DNA of 64,000 nucleotides from Ophthalmolycus amberensis (Eukaryota; Chordata; Actinopteri; Perciformes; Zoarcidae). The stretch spans positions 81,699-145,698 of the forward strand of contig JAFEUB010001114.1 of the NCBI GenBank assembly GCA_024529925.1, read 5' to 3'. Below are positions 12,301-24,790 of this stretch, in pieces. The position numbers were made by a program, and so were the translations under genes. The notes beneath the pieces were generated by a model. It saw nothing but the letters and a program-made list of their open reading frames with translations. It had not been told where the DNA came from and ran no database searches. Position 1 is the stretch's first letter, and each line of letters starts with the position of its first letter.

Positions 12301-15300
12301 TTTAGCCATTCTACTTGTTCCATCTTTAATTGGTTCTAATAAAGAGATGAATGCATTAGATACAGATAATGTTGAGGGAGGAAAGGTGCAGTTGGGTTTG
12401 ATGTCACATGTCATCGGGTTGTATTTTTAAGTAATTGAACAATTTTATGAGAGTCGTGTTTAGCGTTTCTGCTGTTGCGAACTGTGTTAGATCTGCTGTC
12501 AATGACTATTTCTCACTTTGCAATAAAATTCAGTGAAATCAGTCTTTAAATATTCTAGTGTTAAGACGGCATGAGGGGTGAGTAGGAATGTGTGTGTTAA
12601 TGTAATTCTGCAGTTAATCGAATGATTTAGAGCAGCAGAACTGGTGGATGCTGTATTGACATGTATGAGAATATAAAACGAGTCCATGTGATAATAAAAC
12701 CTATCATGTTGTACCGGTGATAAACTATTCACACTCTATTGTCTGTTGACAGGCTTTGTAAACCTCAGGCATCAGATATAATACTTGATCCAATGTGCGG
12801 GACTGGAGCTATACCATTGGAGGTGAGACTTGCTGTACCTGGGCTACAATATTCCCTAAAAATATACACCGTGTGTTATTAAACCGCTCTCACATTCTAC
12901 AGTACAGTGTGATATGCCCAGCACCTCACACTGAGAAACACATCGTTACTGCACCACTGCCACTGATCAAGTCTTCTGATGACCCACATAGAATTAACTT
13001 CATGAGCAAACTACAGACTGAAGACTTCAGGTGTCAAATGATCAGAGAGTGTACTGATGAATATACACTTTTTCTGTGTATTATGCTTTTCTTCACCAGG
13101 GGGCCATTGAATTTAACAGCTCATTCTACCTCGCCGGTGACAACAATGACATGGCAGTTAACCGCACAGTAAATAACATATGTCACATCCAGAAACGGAG
13201 GGCAGAGAAAGGCAGGTGAGAGGCTGCACATCTCATGAGGAGGTAGTTTTAATATGACATTTTGTGTAGTTGATCGTCATAATGATTTAAAATCCCTTTT
13301 CTTGGCTCATTTCAAACAGTGCATCTGGATTGCCCATCGACACGGTGCAGTGGGATCTTTGCAATTTACCCATAAGGACCGGCTCCTGTCGACATTGTCA
13401 TCACTGACATGCCCTTTGGGAAGAGGTACCGTAATAACAGCGGTGTACAGTACATGGCTGATTAAATAGTATGTAGAAATGATGCTGAATAAGTCAATGT
13501 TTTCAGTACTTGGGTACTAAGGTCTAAGCTGACTCTAGCATAACCACGGGGCTTTAGCTGTTTGAAAATTGAACTTTCACCCCAACTATGAGTTCAAATC
13601 TTTCCGTTGTCTTCCTGAAGAATGGGCTCAAGGAAGAAGAACTGGGACCTGTACCCCTCCTGCCTGAGAGAAATGGCCCGTGTGTGCACTCCAGGCACAG
13701 GGAAGGCTGTCCTGTTGACACAGGACAAGAAGTGCTTTACCAAGGTAACCCTGCACTCAAGCAGATGACCGGGTTTCTAGCTAAGACTATGATGAACATT
13801 TTTCCAAGTAAATAAGATTGCATTACATGAGAACTTACAAATAAGTCACAGTGCAACAAGTCCTGTCCTGCCAACAACTTCCTGATAATTGTAATCTAAA
13901 CGGCTGATCGCTTAATCCAAATGTTAATTTGGATGCACGCCTGTTGCATGCAGCAAACTGCCTTATACAAATACAACAACTGCCTTTACCGGTAACCTTT
14001 TCATTCATAAAGCAGCACCTAACTCACACCAATAAACAAATAACGACGATAAGTCCTTAAACAACACAGAAATGTGGAAGTGGGTGCATCAACAAAAACT
14101 GAGGCAATAAACTTAATATTGTCACTAGTTGCATAATTTTGGAAACGTGATTACTCCTCGGGAGTCGACAACATGCACCCGTTGTCAGTTTTGTCAAAAT
14201 ATTTACTAATTTACACCGAGGTGGGAACCGGTAGATGGACCTGCTCAGCAGTATGGTACATTGCGCCCTCTGATGCTCCGCCATTTGTGTTGATTATAGG
14301 CGTGTTCTGTATACAGTAAGACAATACACAATTTAAATACCATGTTCCACCCAAAAACTATTTTGTTTTTATCTCCACCCTTGCATTAGCAATAGTTCTT
14401 CTTTCTCCACACCTCAGTGAGCGTGAGATGGAGGCGTGTCAAGATTACAACTAAATAGTACACTGTGTGTACAAGTATAAAACTTGTTGCCATGAAAGTA
14501 ATTCTAAGAACAATTCATTTAAGTTCCCAGCCAGCAGTGGACATCTTGTAAGCCTCACCAACTGACTGATCACAGTCTCCTTTTGCCAATCTGTACAGTA
14601 ATCAGTACATTTTTTCTTTTTGATACCAGATCAGAACAGGATATTCTGTGTGTCTATGTGTGTGTGTAGCGATGAATTAAATATGGTTTATTGCATTTAC
14701 AAACTTCACCAACAGGGCTGGAAATCACCACAATTTAAAATAGATGAAATAGTGTTTGCCAAAATGTGGAACATCCTTTGCCATTAACACGGTAGAAATG
14801 AACGGCTTTGAAGTGGAACGCACACTGACCACGTTATTGTGTAATGTTTCATCATTTCTCAGTCGTCAGGATCGGCCAAACCAGGGAGGGAAAACATGCG
14901 CTGCTCTTAGCAAGTATAACGTGATAGTGACGTAGAACAAGGATCACTTTTGTTGTTATTAATTCCTGCAGTTAAACTGTACATTTCTCCCTGATTTACA
15001 TTTATAGTGAACATGTAAAGTGTCCTGATACACTATTTTCCCAAACTGTTACAAAGAGTTTTCTCATCAAAGCAATCCTGTCCCATCTGTATCAGTGTTT
15101 CTCTAACTCTAATGACTGATTTAATACAAGCAAGAATACAATGTGCATGAAGACCTCTCTACCGGTCAACAATGTACTGTAAGCACATCTCTTAAGGTAG
15201 TTAGAGTTTTTGCTCTGTAACCAGTCATGCCTCATGAGACTGAACATCTGTTCTTTACACCTCATGACACATACCTATAAGGCATTTTAGTAAAGTAAGC

Positions 15301-16087
15301 TGTCCAGTGTATTATGTCTAACGGCTGTTATCGCCATGCTAGCGGCAATGATGATAAACGGGTCTAACGTTCATCATGCATGACAGAATGTTACAATCAG
15401 CTGAGTAAAATGGTAAATCAGATTAACAAAGTGTGCTTTGAACATTTTGGACCTACAAATGAGGTCATGGGTCGCAAAAATATCAGTAAATGATGTGTTT
15501 ACTGTTGGCTTTTGTGGTATATGGGCTTTCCCAGATTTGGTCAAACTCAAATAAAGGATAATATTATATAGTAACGTGGCGTTCTATTGTGAAGTGGAAA
15601 GGGCCGGTGTTTCTTCTCCCACGATCCATCAGTTCATCATTTGTAAATGCCAGCGTTTCTTTGTGTTTATGCAGCTCCCCATCAAGTTTAAACATCTTAA
15701 CGTGTACTCTACTTAAAAGCCTATGTGCAGAATCACTTTACCCTCTCTAAATAATCCCCCCACAGTTTGAAGAATGCAGGTTTAACTCAGCTAAGTCTGA
15801 GTCATGGAAAAATACTTTCACCAGCTGTATTTGTCCAAGCTCAGAGTTCTTGTTTTATGTCTCATTTGCCCTCATGAGATTTATGTCGTCCCCAGGCTAT
15901 CTCGAGGATGGGAGGACTGTGGAGGAGGCTGCACACTGTTTGGGTGAATGTCGGGGGTTTACATGCTGGAGTGTACCTCCTCAAGCGGACCGGGGCCGTG
16001 TTTGGCCAAACTCCGGAGGATATCCATGAATCAAGAGGGACGGTTAATGCTCAGGGGGATGAGAACGGCGTCAAGGAGCTCTCTTAA
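9309..16087 (+). CDS. thumpd3: THUMP domain-containing protein 3, tRNA (guanine-N2-)-methyltransferase, with a frameshift in coding exon 7
   Basis: Nine coding exons: 9309-9554, 9667-9744, 9817-10401, 11032-11162, 12753-12822, 13100-13215, 13320-13425, 13621-13744, 15896-16087, all with GT..AG introns and compatible phases except one. THUMPD3 works with TRMT112 to place N2-methylguanosine at position 6 of tRNAs. Visible landmarks are VTCNRAGDKHSFTSNEAARDFGG in the THUMP region (split here as VTCNRAGDKHSF and TSNEAARDFGG), SAM motif I DPMCGTGAIPLE (residues 359-370), acidic AGDNN (382-386), and catalytic-loop motif DMPFGKR. Coding exon 7 carries one extra base at 13384-13387, between codons for TGS and VDIVIT. 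As written, translation stops at TGA 13405-13407 after 437 residues, before the catalytic loop. Without that base the product would be 548 residues (human about 507). The extra length is largely the Ala/Glu repeat at residues 174-239. The lesion may be an assembly error. Confidence 0.93.
10012..10210 (+). repeat. thumpd3: 39-bp coding minisatellite, five copies, in thumpd3
   Basis: Five near-perfect head-to-tail copies of a 39-bp unit encode ASAAESQTKAEST-like peptides (13, 13, 13, 13 and 14 residues; thumpd3 residues 174-239). The first copy lacks three bases and two copies have an extra GCG, so every length change is a whole codon. The segment lies in the poorly conserved linker between the N-terminal part and the THUMP core, where mammalian proteins have a charged, unrelated linker. 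Confidence 0.95.
13745..15895 (+). other. thumpd3: thumpd3 last intron
   Basis: A 2.15-kb intron between CTTTACCAAG|GTAACC and GTCCCCAG|GCTATC. I see no additional exon or clear transposon. A GCGCCCTCTG phrase at 14263-14272 echoes the one at 8351. Confidence 0.6.
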
Positions 16088-16470
16088 TTCACTTCCTGCG
16101 TTTAAGTTCTGAGTTTATATTGTATATATAATGTAGGTTCAACATTATTTATATTCTCTTTAATAATTCACTTCTTTTTTTGTTCATTCAGGTTTTCTGG
16201 TCAAGCTTGCCAAGCAGTTTTTATGAATCATTTTTTAGTTTTTCTCATTTTGGATTAAAATGTTTAATTAATGTGATAAATGGCTAACTGGAAAGAGAAC
16301 AGATATTTTCATGTTCAGCAGCAGTTGCTGAGTTCTCTCTCTCTGTTTGACTGAGGCAGTTCATTTGTCATATTGCTGTTCAGAAACCGGCTGAAAATTG
16401 TTTGACTCCTCAGACCCGCTGCATCCACTTTACAGGAACTGCACGTTGCCATATTGTTCTGATTAATAAA
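16088..16470 (+). terminator. thumpd3: thumpd3 3' UTR with polyadenylation signal
   Basis: AT-rich sequence follows the TAA stop at 16085-16087. The first canonical AATAAA is at 16465-16470, giving a 3' UTR of roughly 0.4 kb. An earlier ATTAAA variant near 16255 is an alternative. Confidence 0.6.
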
Positions 16471-17340
16471 GATTCAAACAAAATGTCAGCTGATGTAAAT
16501 ATTCATCACATCAAACATACATGTTGTCTGACTGATACATTTACAACAAAGAAGGTACAGGAAGCAGGTGAAAGCCTCACAGAATGAGTCCTTCCTTTCT
16601 TTAAGGTCTACCTGCGAGCCAGCACATCTCTAGAGTCTGTGGTTTTCCTTTATTTCTCCACATATGAGGTGTTGACCTGAACACAACAGGACGGGACACG
16701 TAATGACATCTGATATTGAGCCAAAAGGGAAGTAGAGTCATTGGGAGTGACAGTAACTTGCGGTGTGCGTGAACATTTGCATGCAGGGTTATAACCTACT
16801 TCCTTTAGCCTTTCAGTAAACCATTGCCTAACTTTGAACAACTATTCCCAAACAGGGAGAACACGATTCTAATCAGTTGTTACGACGAATAAAAAAATAA
16901 ACTGTCATGAAACTATTAAACAAAGACACAGAAGGTTTTGCGGTGAATATGATGTATTTGAATCGGGTCTTGATAGGAATGAACTATAACATGGGAGAAT
17001 AATGCCATGTTTTAAATCTGTAAACTGAATTTATAGCCTATTATTGATAGTTTGAGCACGAACAGTTTTTCAAAGTCAGGCAGATATAAGTGCAGATACT
17101 TCCCCATCATTTGAATACTAAAAGGATAATGCTAATAGTTTATATTTTTTCTATATATTCTGGTACGGGAACAAAGCAGCCCGTAAAACGTGCGTTACGT
17201 GGAATTCAATGAATACCCTTTTATTTTCTTGTGTCAATCAAAGTCAACGAGCCATGGCTACCGGCTTGATGTCAGCGAGTACACCCAACTATATTTTAGT
17301 TTGATGCGCAGTCTGCAGCTGTTATGACAGATGACAGAGG
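16471..17340. other. short intergenic region between thumpd3 and ptgis
   Basis: Less than 1 kb separates the presumed thumpd3 poly(A) signal from the ptgis promoter. No repeat or gene is evident. This interval is where two neighbourhoods that are on different human chromosomes meet. Confidence 0.6.
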
Positions 17341-17348
17341 CAAAACAC

Positions 17349-17427
17349 TGACGTAATCGTGAGCTCATAAAAGCCATGTGAGAGCTGAAGGGACTTCACT
17401 GCGCAGCGAGGAACGTAAACACACGAG
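17349..17427 (+). promoter_or_regulatory. ptgis: ptgis core promoter: CRE-like site and TATA-like box
   Basis: A CRE/ATF-type half palindrome TGACGTAA sits at 17349-17356, ten bases before a TATA-like CATAAAAG at 17366-17373. This predicts transcription from around 17395-17400, leaving a leader of about 30 bases before the ATG at 17428. Spacing fits a focused promoter. This is inference from motifs only. Confidence 0.5.
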
Positions 17428-20046
17428 ATGATCTGGACCATTTTTCTGCTTGGGCAAGCCGTCCTACTTTATTTTATTCTCACACACAGATCGAGGTGAG
17501 CTACTGTTTGATACACTTGTATTGTTGTATTGTTCACTGTGTACATGTTGTAAATATGGTAATATTTGCCACAGCAAGGAACGCTGCGTAAATACTCCCT
17601 TTGACACCGAATCGGTTGGGCTCTTGTCAATTATTTTCTCGTAATAACTGCTGTCAATGGTGAAGTAAATTCATGGGTGACTTAAAATCCATTTGAGGCT
17701 ACGTCTCGCGTGTATCGCTAACAACATTGTGATTTACTGTATTAGTTTAGCAGGTTCATTCTCCAGTCTGAGGAATGTGGTTAAACGACAGCGTTGTGTC
17801 TCCTTTGTGAAGCTTTACTGGTTTTTGTTTTCCTTGAAAACAATTACAAATTACAATAGAAAAATCAGATTTTTTTTAAACTAGCCTATTGTTGAGTTGA
17901 CCTTTACCTCTATACCCATAATCTCATAATTAATAATACACACACAGACTGCACTGACTGTGTCCAATGAGATAGAATCACTGTGTTGTTTATTATCCAG
18001 CTGTTTAGTTGTGTCCCCACCTTTAAAACTGTCATGTCAGTAAAGATAAAGTGCCAAATAAACTAATGAGCATCAAATACACAGTCAGTTTAACTTTTCT
18101 TGTTAACTTTTCTTTCATTTTTTTCTTAGATCCAAGAGCGATCCTCCTCTAGATAAAGGAGTCATCCCATGGTTAGGCCATGCACTTGAGTTTGGAAAAG
18201 ATGCTTTCAAGTTCTTAAACCGAATGAAGCTGAAACACGGTGACATTTTCACAGTGAGTAGAAGAAAACCTAAAGATGCTGCACATTCATTGGGCTCCTC
18301 TAGATACTTAAATGTTCATTTGTTATGAGAACTTTTGAGGACTTCATATTTGTGTAAAAGTTTAGCTTCAAAGTCCTTAAACTGCTCAGAAAAAAATGGA
18401 AATGTACAACTCCCAAATGAAGATAATGTGATCGATCAGCTACTAAATGGACTTGGAGGTCAGATTGTTTTGTCAACAGCTGTTTCCAAAATCAAGAATT
18501 TATTTTATGAATAGGATTTTCTGATGAAATATTATTTTCATTATTATTATCAAATGCTTGGTGGTCAGTTTTAATGCAAAGTTTAGAGGAGAAAAGTGAA
18601 GTCATGGGCAGTAAATTAGAAAGATCTGACTTTTGTGCTTGTTTTTATCTTGTGAATCTCATCTGGAAGAGTTTAAACGAACCTGGCCGAATATTACTGT
18701 CGAATACTTTTTAAATATTGAAGAATATGTTGATATTCATGTAACAACATGTTACCGATACAGTAACATAATATCAGGATATAATATGATTCTTGACTTG
18801 ATCCTGAAACAAAATACAAAGTTTGATGTAAGTGATACTATCAAATTATTTTCCAAGAAATGTGGTCCCAGGTTTTGTACATATTCATTAAAGAGTAAAA
18901 GAATATTGCATTTCAACAGATATCAAGTAAAATGGGGTGAATATGTTTCGCTTATAAACTGACAACATAGTTAAGATATAAGAGACATAAAAGTATTGTG
19001 GTATAAGATAGTATAACTGTGTTTACTGCATTTTATAAGACAGTTAAGCACTCAGAAATGCTTGCAGAAAGAGTTATAGCTGTTTATATCTCATACATTT
19101 CTCCCTTTGGCACTGATGATGTCCAGGTGCGTGTTGCTGGACGTTATGTGACGGTGCTGCTGGATCCGCACTCGTACGACACGGTCATCAATGACTCCGA
19201 CTCGCTGGACTTCACTCGCTATGCACAGGTGCTCATGGAGAGGATCTTCAACCTGCGGCTCCCACATCACCAGCCGGCTAAAGCCAATGCGTTGATGAAG
19301 AAGTATGCCCTTATTAGTTTATACTCCAAACTGAAAGCTTGTAGTGTATGTTTTGAATTTCATTTCATGTAAATGCAGAAGTGAAAATAGTTTGTGGAAA
19401 TCCTCCCAATCGAGTTTCGTGAATACTATGGCTGTGGATATTTTTGAAAATACCCTTCCTATTTTAGGAAATGTATTTTTAGGACTTCTTGTTTTGCTAT
19501 TGCTCAGACACCTGTTTTAATAGAATACTGGCACACACCAAAGAAAGGAGGGAAAACCCAAACACTTGATGCAATCTTTCTTGTTTTAAGGATCAGCGTT
19601 TGGGCACACTGCCTTCTTTCGGTTGCATCTGACTTATATGTGTGCAGTTTCCCCCTCTTTTCTTTCCTCATCATGCTACCACTTGACCCACATTTGCTAA
19701 AAATAAAACCCAAGTTATATTACCTTAGGTAATGTAAGGCAGCCAAGCCAAGAAGTAGCTTTGATATTGTGTGTCAACACCACCATGTCATCAGTGTGAT
19801 ATGATTTACAGGATTCTACTTCCATCGTACAGCAGTTAACCTATTCTTACTTCTTTACCGCAACGTTTTGTGTCTGCAGGCATTTCTCGGGAATTAATTT
19901 TGCCGCCCTGAACAGCACCATGAGCAGACACCTGCAGGCCTCGCTGAAAGCTGAGATGACTCAGAACCAGAAAGACTGGAAAGAGGAGGGACTGTTTGAC
20001 TTTTCTTACAGCTTACTCTTCAAGTACGAATGCCCCCACCCACACA

Positions 20047-20097
<51 letters not shown>

Positions 20098-23000
20098 CTA
20101 ACTATGTTAAAAGAAGCATTCATGTCAAAAGCTTTCAGATAAACAGTTTACACACCAGTCATTACTCTGTTTGTAAACACAGCGAGAGAAATGTAGGCTG
20201 ACTCTTTCACACAAATGTTCGAGGTCACCTTTCCGGGCGAACCTTCATGCAGAGCGGATGTGAATCCAAATGTCTTTCATGATATGAAGTATATCACTAG
20301 CAAACAAAGAGAAGAGCAGTTATCTGTAATGTGAAACAGTATATGGGGGCTAATGTTTCCTGTGACATGGTGACATCCAACAGAAGGACATGCTGCACCT
20401 TGTGCGGCCCTGTGGAAAAATACCAGCTTGAAAGGGGATCGCGTGTGTGCTTTCAAACGGGAAAAACTGTGGGGGCTGGTTATTTTTCCATCAAGGTAAA
20501 ACAAATCTCCTTTCTCTACAGGGCGGGGTACCTGACGCTGTTTGGAGGAGAACAGAACAACAACGGCACAGACCCCTCGAGTGTCTATGAAGAGTACAAG
20601 AAGTTTGATGGTCTCTTAACCAAAATGGCGAGGGGCACACTAAAGCCAGGTAGTGACGCTTAAAACAACTCTCACTGTGAAATGCTTCAAAACGTCTTGT
20701 GCCCACTGATATTCTTCATGAGTGACTCAGAGGTTTCAGTCAGGCAGCCTGAAAGCATCGCGACGTATTGAATGACGAAACAGTTCTGTCTGTGCTTGCG
20801 GCACTCATTATTCTTTGTGTGCTGTATCATTGTTTAGAATTGCATTTGTTCCTCCCATACTTCACAGGAAAGTCAGCCAATTACAATATTATGCACGCCT
20901 CCTTCAGTGCTGCTTGTCATACCTGAAATAATGGTCCTCTCACACCTCTTTTGCACAATGATATATGTTTATGCATCTGGGCTTTGGATCACATTGAGTT
21001 CAACTGGTTATGTTTTGCCTGTGACGCACTCGATCACTTATGTGTGATGTTTATCTGCGTGACAGAGGAGAAGAGGACGGCCCAGAGTGTTCGTCAGAGG
21101 CTGTGGGAGCTTCTGGCTCCAGCAGGTGTGACTGAGGCCTCGGGGTCCAGCCCTTGGCTTCACGACTACAGGCGGCTCCTGCAGGAGGAGGGGGCCGATG
21201 AAGAGACGCAGAAGAAAGCTGTACTGATGCAACTTTGGGCCACGCAGGTGAGTTAGACGCCAGAAGAAGCATTCTTTGTGTGCAAAGCAAGAGTTTCAGT
21301 TGATGATGACCTCTGTAGATTAGGAAAGTTGTCTGCTTGGATTAACTTTGTGCAACTGAGTGTCTGTGGTGTCCCTAGTGTCGTGAAGTGACCAAGTAGA
21401 TTTACTCAAGTTGCACCGTTTGAGGTACTTCACATGTTCTGCTACTTTATACTTCTACTCCACTACTTTTCAGAAGGAAAATATTGTACTTTTTACTCCA
21501 CTACTTTTACATGACAGCTGCAGTTACTGGGTACTTTGCAGATGGAAATTTTAACTAAAACAAAATGACAGGCTTATAAAATAAATAAAAAACATTATTA
21601 AAGGATGTGTGTAGTTGGAGTAGCTCAGCCAGAGAGAGCAGATGCGTGTTGCAGCTGATGTTAAACGACATTAAAAAGTACTAATAAAAAGCACCTGTAA
21701 CATCAGGGCTTAGCAATACTACGATCTTTAGAAGGGCTTTCGCTGGAGCCAGTGTTTCGTTAGTTTCCGTTCTGGGCTGCTGTAGAAAGATGGCGGTACA
21801 AGATGGCGGAAGACCTGCTCCCTACATAGATATAAACGGCTTTTTCTAAGCTAAGGAAAACACAACGATTCTTAGTTTTGGATGAATATACACTGATTAA
21901 AACATAGTTATGAATTTTATATTCAATATCTGCCAATAAACACCCCTATATGTGACACACTGTTCCTTTAAGTAAAAGGTCTGAGTAGGCCTTCTTCTTC
22001 CACCACTGTGCAGTACTCTTACTTAGCACACGAGTGCGCTGTTCACTTCTGCTCTCACAGCAGTAATTCTGCCTTTGATTGGGAAAACCACGAAAGGTCT
22101 TCAGGAACAAAAGATAGACGATTGTAATGGAGCACAAAGTTTCCATGTGATGGACTTCAAAAGGCGGGATCTTGTCATGACTATTTCTTGTGTCAATAAA
22201 AGGGAAATGGCAACTTAAATGATAGTTTTCACTGTCACTGCAGTATTCACACTTTACAGTGTTTCCCCTGAGATCGATTTGAAGTGGTCTTGACTTCTTA
22301 CTCACACAGTCTCGCCTACAGCCTGCTGGAGGGATTTATTGCATCAAAGGCATTAATCAGACGTTTACATCAACATTTGACTCACGCTGCAGGCTGCTTA
22401 CTCATCATTTTTTTGCACTTGTCGCCGTTTATTTCCATTTAATTACAAGGTTTGAGTCATAACTTTTCGTTGTCACGGAGTCACTGTTTATATTTCCCTA
22501 AAAGTTTAGTAAGAGCATTTAACATGTGTCTTCATGGCATACAGAGCATCTCTTGGACAGTTATTGCGGTAATGACTAACAGTATTGTAATCACAGTCAA
22601 TATAGTATTATTAAGTTTAAACAGTGAATTATTTGGAAGCTCTCCCACACTCAGGTCTGTGATACATCTGCCAAAAGTTTGGATAATGTCTTCTTCTTGT
22701 GACGCATATTTTACAAGTTCTATCATCAGCAATGTCTTTAAAGTAAGCATTCATTACACTTTGTGGTGCATTTGCAGTGACTTAAGAGGCAATTCTATGG
22801 TAATAGATTCACTGTGTTACATTTCCATAGTGTGCACTATTTAATGTGTCTACTCTTGGCAAACAGCGCCTCAGTTGGCTGTAAAACTGAATAGCTTCAT
22901 AGCTTGTCCTTCCTTTGGACGCAGAGGGACGGCAGGGGACCTCAGGTTTCCAATGGCTTTCCTTATTAAGTAAACCATTGCTGCACTTTGCCAGTAGTGA

Positions 23001-24643
23001 GACTATCCAGAGATGGCTGCTCTCAGACACACAAAAGGAAGCTGTTCTTTTTTTTTTTACCTCGCCAGCATTTAAGATTAATTCAACCTTTTTATTTAAT
23101 TTAAGTAACCTTTTATGGAAATATATGCTTTGTTGCAACTCTAACAAGAGATAGATGTGAGCAGTGTGGTTGTCTTCTGATGTTCTCATTTGCGCCGTCA
23201 CTATGCAACGCCAGAGTGAGAGAGACAACCTTATCATTGTCTTCATGAGAGTCTGTTTGTTTTCAGGGTAATGTTGGTCCTGCTGCATTTTGGCTCTTGG
23301 GCTACTTATTGACAAATCCTGAAGCTCTGGCAGCGGTGAAAAGGGAGTTCAGCGGGATCTCAACGATGGAAACCTCAGAGACCTCATCGCTGGACACACC
23401 TGTCTTTGGTGAGGGCTTGATCCCAGCTTTTTTAACAGAGAAACATGTATTGGTAGTACTGTAGGTTGATCTTATTGTCAGTAAGATGAGGTGGAAACTA
23501 AAGTTTGCATTCACATTTCAAGAAATCTTGAATATTACACATTATGTGCATATATAGTGTAAACAAATAAGAGAAATATTGCAAATGAGGGCAAAAGCCG
23601 CTGCTCTTTTGCTGTTATTAACATTTCTTTCTGCCCCTCTCCAGATAGCGTCTTGGAAGAGACACTTAGACTCACTGCTGCCCCCTTCATTACCAGAGAG
23701 GTGGTGCAGGAAAAGTGCCTCCACATGGCTGATGGCCAAGAGTACCTGCTACGGAAAGGAGACAGGGTGTGTTTGTTCCCCTTCAACAGCCCTCAAATGG
23801 ACCCTGAGATCCACCACGAGCCACAGGTTTGTTTTCCTGTCTTGTTAAAAAAACCTCCCTGTGTTGCCAGCAGGAGTAGTAGTAATATTGTCTTTGGGAC
23901 TATTGGAGGCAGACTTAAATTAGCATAGTTGTTTATGTTAGGTGCAATTGACGCCTACACAAAGCTGACCCTGTGTTACCAAGTGAGAGGTCAAACCCAG
24001 TGGACCATTGAGGGATTAGCTGAGCACGGGAACAGAAACACGGCTAATAGGCGTGGGAAGGACTTTGCAGTTAGGCTGCATTAAGTAACTCTTGTCCACT
24101 CGAGCTGAGACAAACAAACAGACATTAAACGGTTTGATTAAGCTAAGTTTCATGAATGAATTTTCTAATAGCTTGCATCTCTAAATGTGTTTTCTTTCTA
24201 GAAATACAAGTACGACCGGTTCCTGAATCAGGATGGATCAGTGAAGAGAGATTTTTATAAAGGAGGGAGGCTGCTGAAATATTACACCATGCCATGGGGC
24301 GCAGGGACCAATGGCTGTGTGGGAAAGCAGTTTGCCATCAATACAATCAGACAGTGAGTGTCCTAGAATAAGTGCACCATGTAACTTTACAATCGGTCAA
24401 GGCCTCAAAATGTTCTACACTGGAGGAGTTTGTTACCTTTAATTTCGGTTTGAATTTTCTAATTTCATGTTTCATCTGTGTTTACTCTTCAGGTTTGTTT
24501 ACATGGTGTTGACTAACTATGATTTGGAGCTGCGTGACCCAAATGCTCAAATGCCGGAGGTAAATGCCAGTCGTTATGGATTTGGGATGCTACAACCGGA
24601 GGGGGACTTGCTTGTCCGATACAAACCTAGGAATACAAACTAG
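17428..24643 (+). CDS. ptgis: Prostacyclin (prostaglandin I2) synthase, CYP8A1
   Basis: Ten exons: 17428-17495, 18130-18253, 19127-19302, 19880-20023, 20522-20649, 21066-21247, 23267-23408, 23645-23826, 24202-24353, 24493-24643. All introns are GT..AG, phases agree throughout, and the product is 482 residues (human 500). The enzyme is an ER-anchored class III P450 that isomerises prostaglandin H2 to prostacyclin without needing oxygen or a reductase. Residues 1-17 are a hydrophobic anchor. The I-helix region reads LWATQGNVGPAAFW, without the usual P450 acid-alcohol pair, as expected for PGIS. The ExxR pair is E327-R330 in EETLRLTAAPFITREVV. The haem loop is MPWGAGTNGCVGK with thiolate Cys421. 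It reads as intact. Human PTGIS is likewise next to KCNB1 in the same orientation, which supports the call. Confidence 0.97.
20037..20097. repeat. (CA)n microsatellite in ptgis intron 4
   Basis: About 60 bases of nearly pure CA begin 13 bases after the exon 4 donor of ptgis (AA|GTACGA at 20023/20024). Confidence 0.95.
21380..21715. mobile_element. Degraded MITE-like repeat (CAGTGGTGG family) in ptgis intron 6
   Basis: The block opens with GTCGTGAAGTGACCAAGTAGATTTACTCAAG and runs through GAGGTACTT, CTACTTTATACTTCTACTCC and TTGTACTTTTTACTCC (phrases given separately; each is a piece of a familiar fish repeat). It matches, in reverse orientation, the end of the element at 50559-50875, which has clear terminal inverted repeats. 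The far end is not well defined here. Confidence 0.5.
21720..21975 (+). repeat. Dispersed teleost repeat in ptgis intron 6
   Basis: The stretch includes TTCTGGGCTGCTGTAGAAAG, ATGGCGGAAGACCTGCTCCC, AAACACAACGATTCTTAG and ends near ACACTGTTCCTTTAAG. I recognise this from memory as an interspersed element common in spiny-rayed fish. Exact boundaries and class are uncertain. Confidence 0.5.
21976..23266 (+). other. ptgis: ptgis intron 6, distal part
   Basis: AT-rich intron sequence up to the exon 7 acceptor TTTGTTTTCAG at 23256-23266. No extra exon is seen. Confidence 0.5.
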
Positions 24644-24790
24644 GTGTTTAAAAGCAAGCAACTACATTATGCACGTTTCAACACATGCACATTTTTATAT
24701 ATATATATTTTATATTCTATATTTATATTATAGTATTATATGTCATTATTTTGTTATTTATCAATAAATGTAAAAAATACATTGTGTATA
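24644..24790 (+). terminator. ptgis: ptgis 3' UTR and polyadenylation signal
   Basis: A short AT-rich 3' UTR with a TA-rich segment ends at a canonical AATAAA at 24763-24768, followed by a GT-rich stretch (TTGTGTATAATATTGTGTGG), the usual downstream element. Confidence 0.7.
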
